The notes under the pieces are model-generated. The model saw only the letters and a list, made by a program, of their open reading frames with translations. It searched no databases and was not told the DNA's origin. 64,000 bases of DNA, from the NCBI RefSeq assembly GCF_900091625.1, contig NZ_FMIC01000002.1:1240001-1304000 (forward strand), written 5' to 3'. Numbering within the stretch: position 1 is the first letter of the stretch; each line of letters starts with the position of its first letter. Shown here piece after piece: positions 63,605-64,000 of the stretch. A program made the position numbers and the translations under genes. Source of the DNA: Micromonospora peucetia (GTDB lineage Bacteria > Actinomycetota > Actinomycetes > Mycobacteriales > Micromonosporaceae).

Positions 63605-64000
63605 TCAGGCGTGCACGACGGTGTAGACGTCGCGGCGGCGCAGGCCGTACCCGGTGGCGACCTCGGTGATGGCGTCCCGGCGGGACAGGCCGGCGGCCTC
63701 CCGGGCGGCGACGGCGGCCCGCAGCGTGTCGTCGTCGGGTCGCTCGGGGGCCGTTTCGGGCGCACCGGCCACCACGAGGGTGATCTCGCCGCGCGGATCC
63801 CCCTCGGCCGCCCAGGCGGCCAGTTCGCCGAGCGGACGGCGGACGATCTCCTCGTACGTCTTGGTCAGCTCGCGGCAGAGCGCGGCGGGTCGGTCGGCGC
63901 CGAACGCGGCGGCCAGGTCGGCGAGCGCGGCGGCGATCCGGTGTGGCGCCTCGAAGAAGACCAGCGTCCGGTCCTCGGCGGCGAGCGCCCGCAGGCGGGA
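63605..64000 (-). CDS. rsmI: 16S rRNA (cytidine1402-2'-O)-methyltransferase, C-terminal part
   Basis: The frame enters from the window edge and ends at 63605; about 131 residues are visible, so it has no start codon here. The segments LVFFEAPHRIAAALADLAAA, ALCRELTKTYEEIVR and GEITLVVAGAPE are diagnostic of RsmI, followed by DDDTLRAAVAAREAAGLSRR and a YTVVHA end. It methylates C1402 of 16S rRNA. The pairing with metG is a conserved actinobacterial order. Confidence 0.92.
   Translation of the reverse strand, partial: SRLRALAAEDRTLVFFEAPHRIAAALADLAAAFGADRPAALCRELTKTYEEIVRRPLGELAAWAAEGDPRGEITLVVAGAPETAPERPDDDTLRAAVAAREAAGLSRRDAITEVATGYGLRRRDVYTVVHA

Overview
This is high-GC actinobacterial DNA, most likely Micromonospora or a close relative in the Micromonosporaceae. 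The signs are a strong G/C preference at third codon positions, many GTG starts, dense 4-nt ATGA/GTGA gene overlaps, a conservon-type roadblock/GTPase locus, and the actinobacterial order metG-tatD-rsmA-ispE-ABC-F followed by tRNA-Gln/glmU-prs-rplY-pth. The assignment comes from gene content only. I see no prophage, insertion sequence, CRISPR array or antibiotic gene cluster; this looks like core-type chromosome.

Layout. 1-1000: end of an amino-acid-type ABC binding protein, convergent with a four-gene conservon (histidine kinase, roadblock, DUF742, GTPase; 6228-1189, minus). 6421-8140: a uridine-kinase-like gene convergent with adenosine deaminase. 8256-15373: a MarR switch, whose 17-bp inverted operator sits between two divergent promoters, faces a YczE/FMN-reductase/PPOX operon; then comes an overlapping MMPL transporter, sensor kinase, response regulator and RlmA-type rRNA methyltransferase run. 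23820-15396 (minus): a nucleoside uptake and salvage operon (BMP lipoprotein, ABC ATPase, two permeases, cytidine deaminase, thymidine phosphorylase, DUF4272). 24082-26227: small membrane protein, and a YhgE/ABC-2-like membrane protein divergent from a TetR regulator. 26499-35567: a maltodextrin locus (malEFG, two GH13 enzymes, LacI regulator). 35732-38959: small regulators and membrane proteins. 39002-43405: trpS, CorC-like protein, galE-galK. 43490-46628: cysN, cysD, cysQ sulfate activation. 46748-51205: pth, rplY, prs, glmU, tRNA-Gln. 51399-54472: desaturase, TetR, two DUF4383 paralogues. 54586-62494: ABC-F, ispE, rsmA, tatD, a hydrolase, metG. 62643-64000: membrane protein and the end of rsmI.

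The most striking content is intergenic. Two dispersed repeat families have opposite designs. A 67-bp element occurs three times (26294, 33716, 56513) with identical 12-bp inverted arms GATCTTGCACTT/AAGTGCAAGATC and a divergent interior of exactly 43 nt. A 74-bp element occurs twice (17523, 53922) with a nearly invariant 26-nt loop between 24-bp arms that differ between copies yet pair perfectly within each copy. I cannot tell whether either has been described; the second in particular shows covariation expected of a selected structure.

Regulation visible in the sequence includes symmetric divergent operators (MarR, TetR), TTGC/GCAA palindromes at the maltose genes, probable leaderless transcripts (marR, lacI), and non-ATG starts set by strong ribosome binding sites (CTG for the nucleoside ATPase, TTG for its binding protein).
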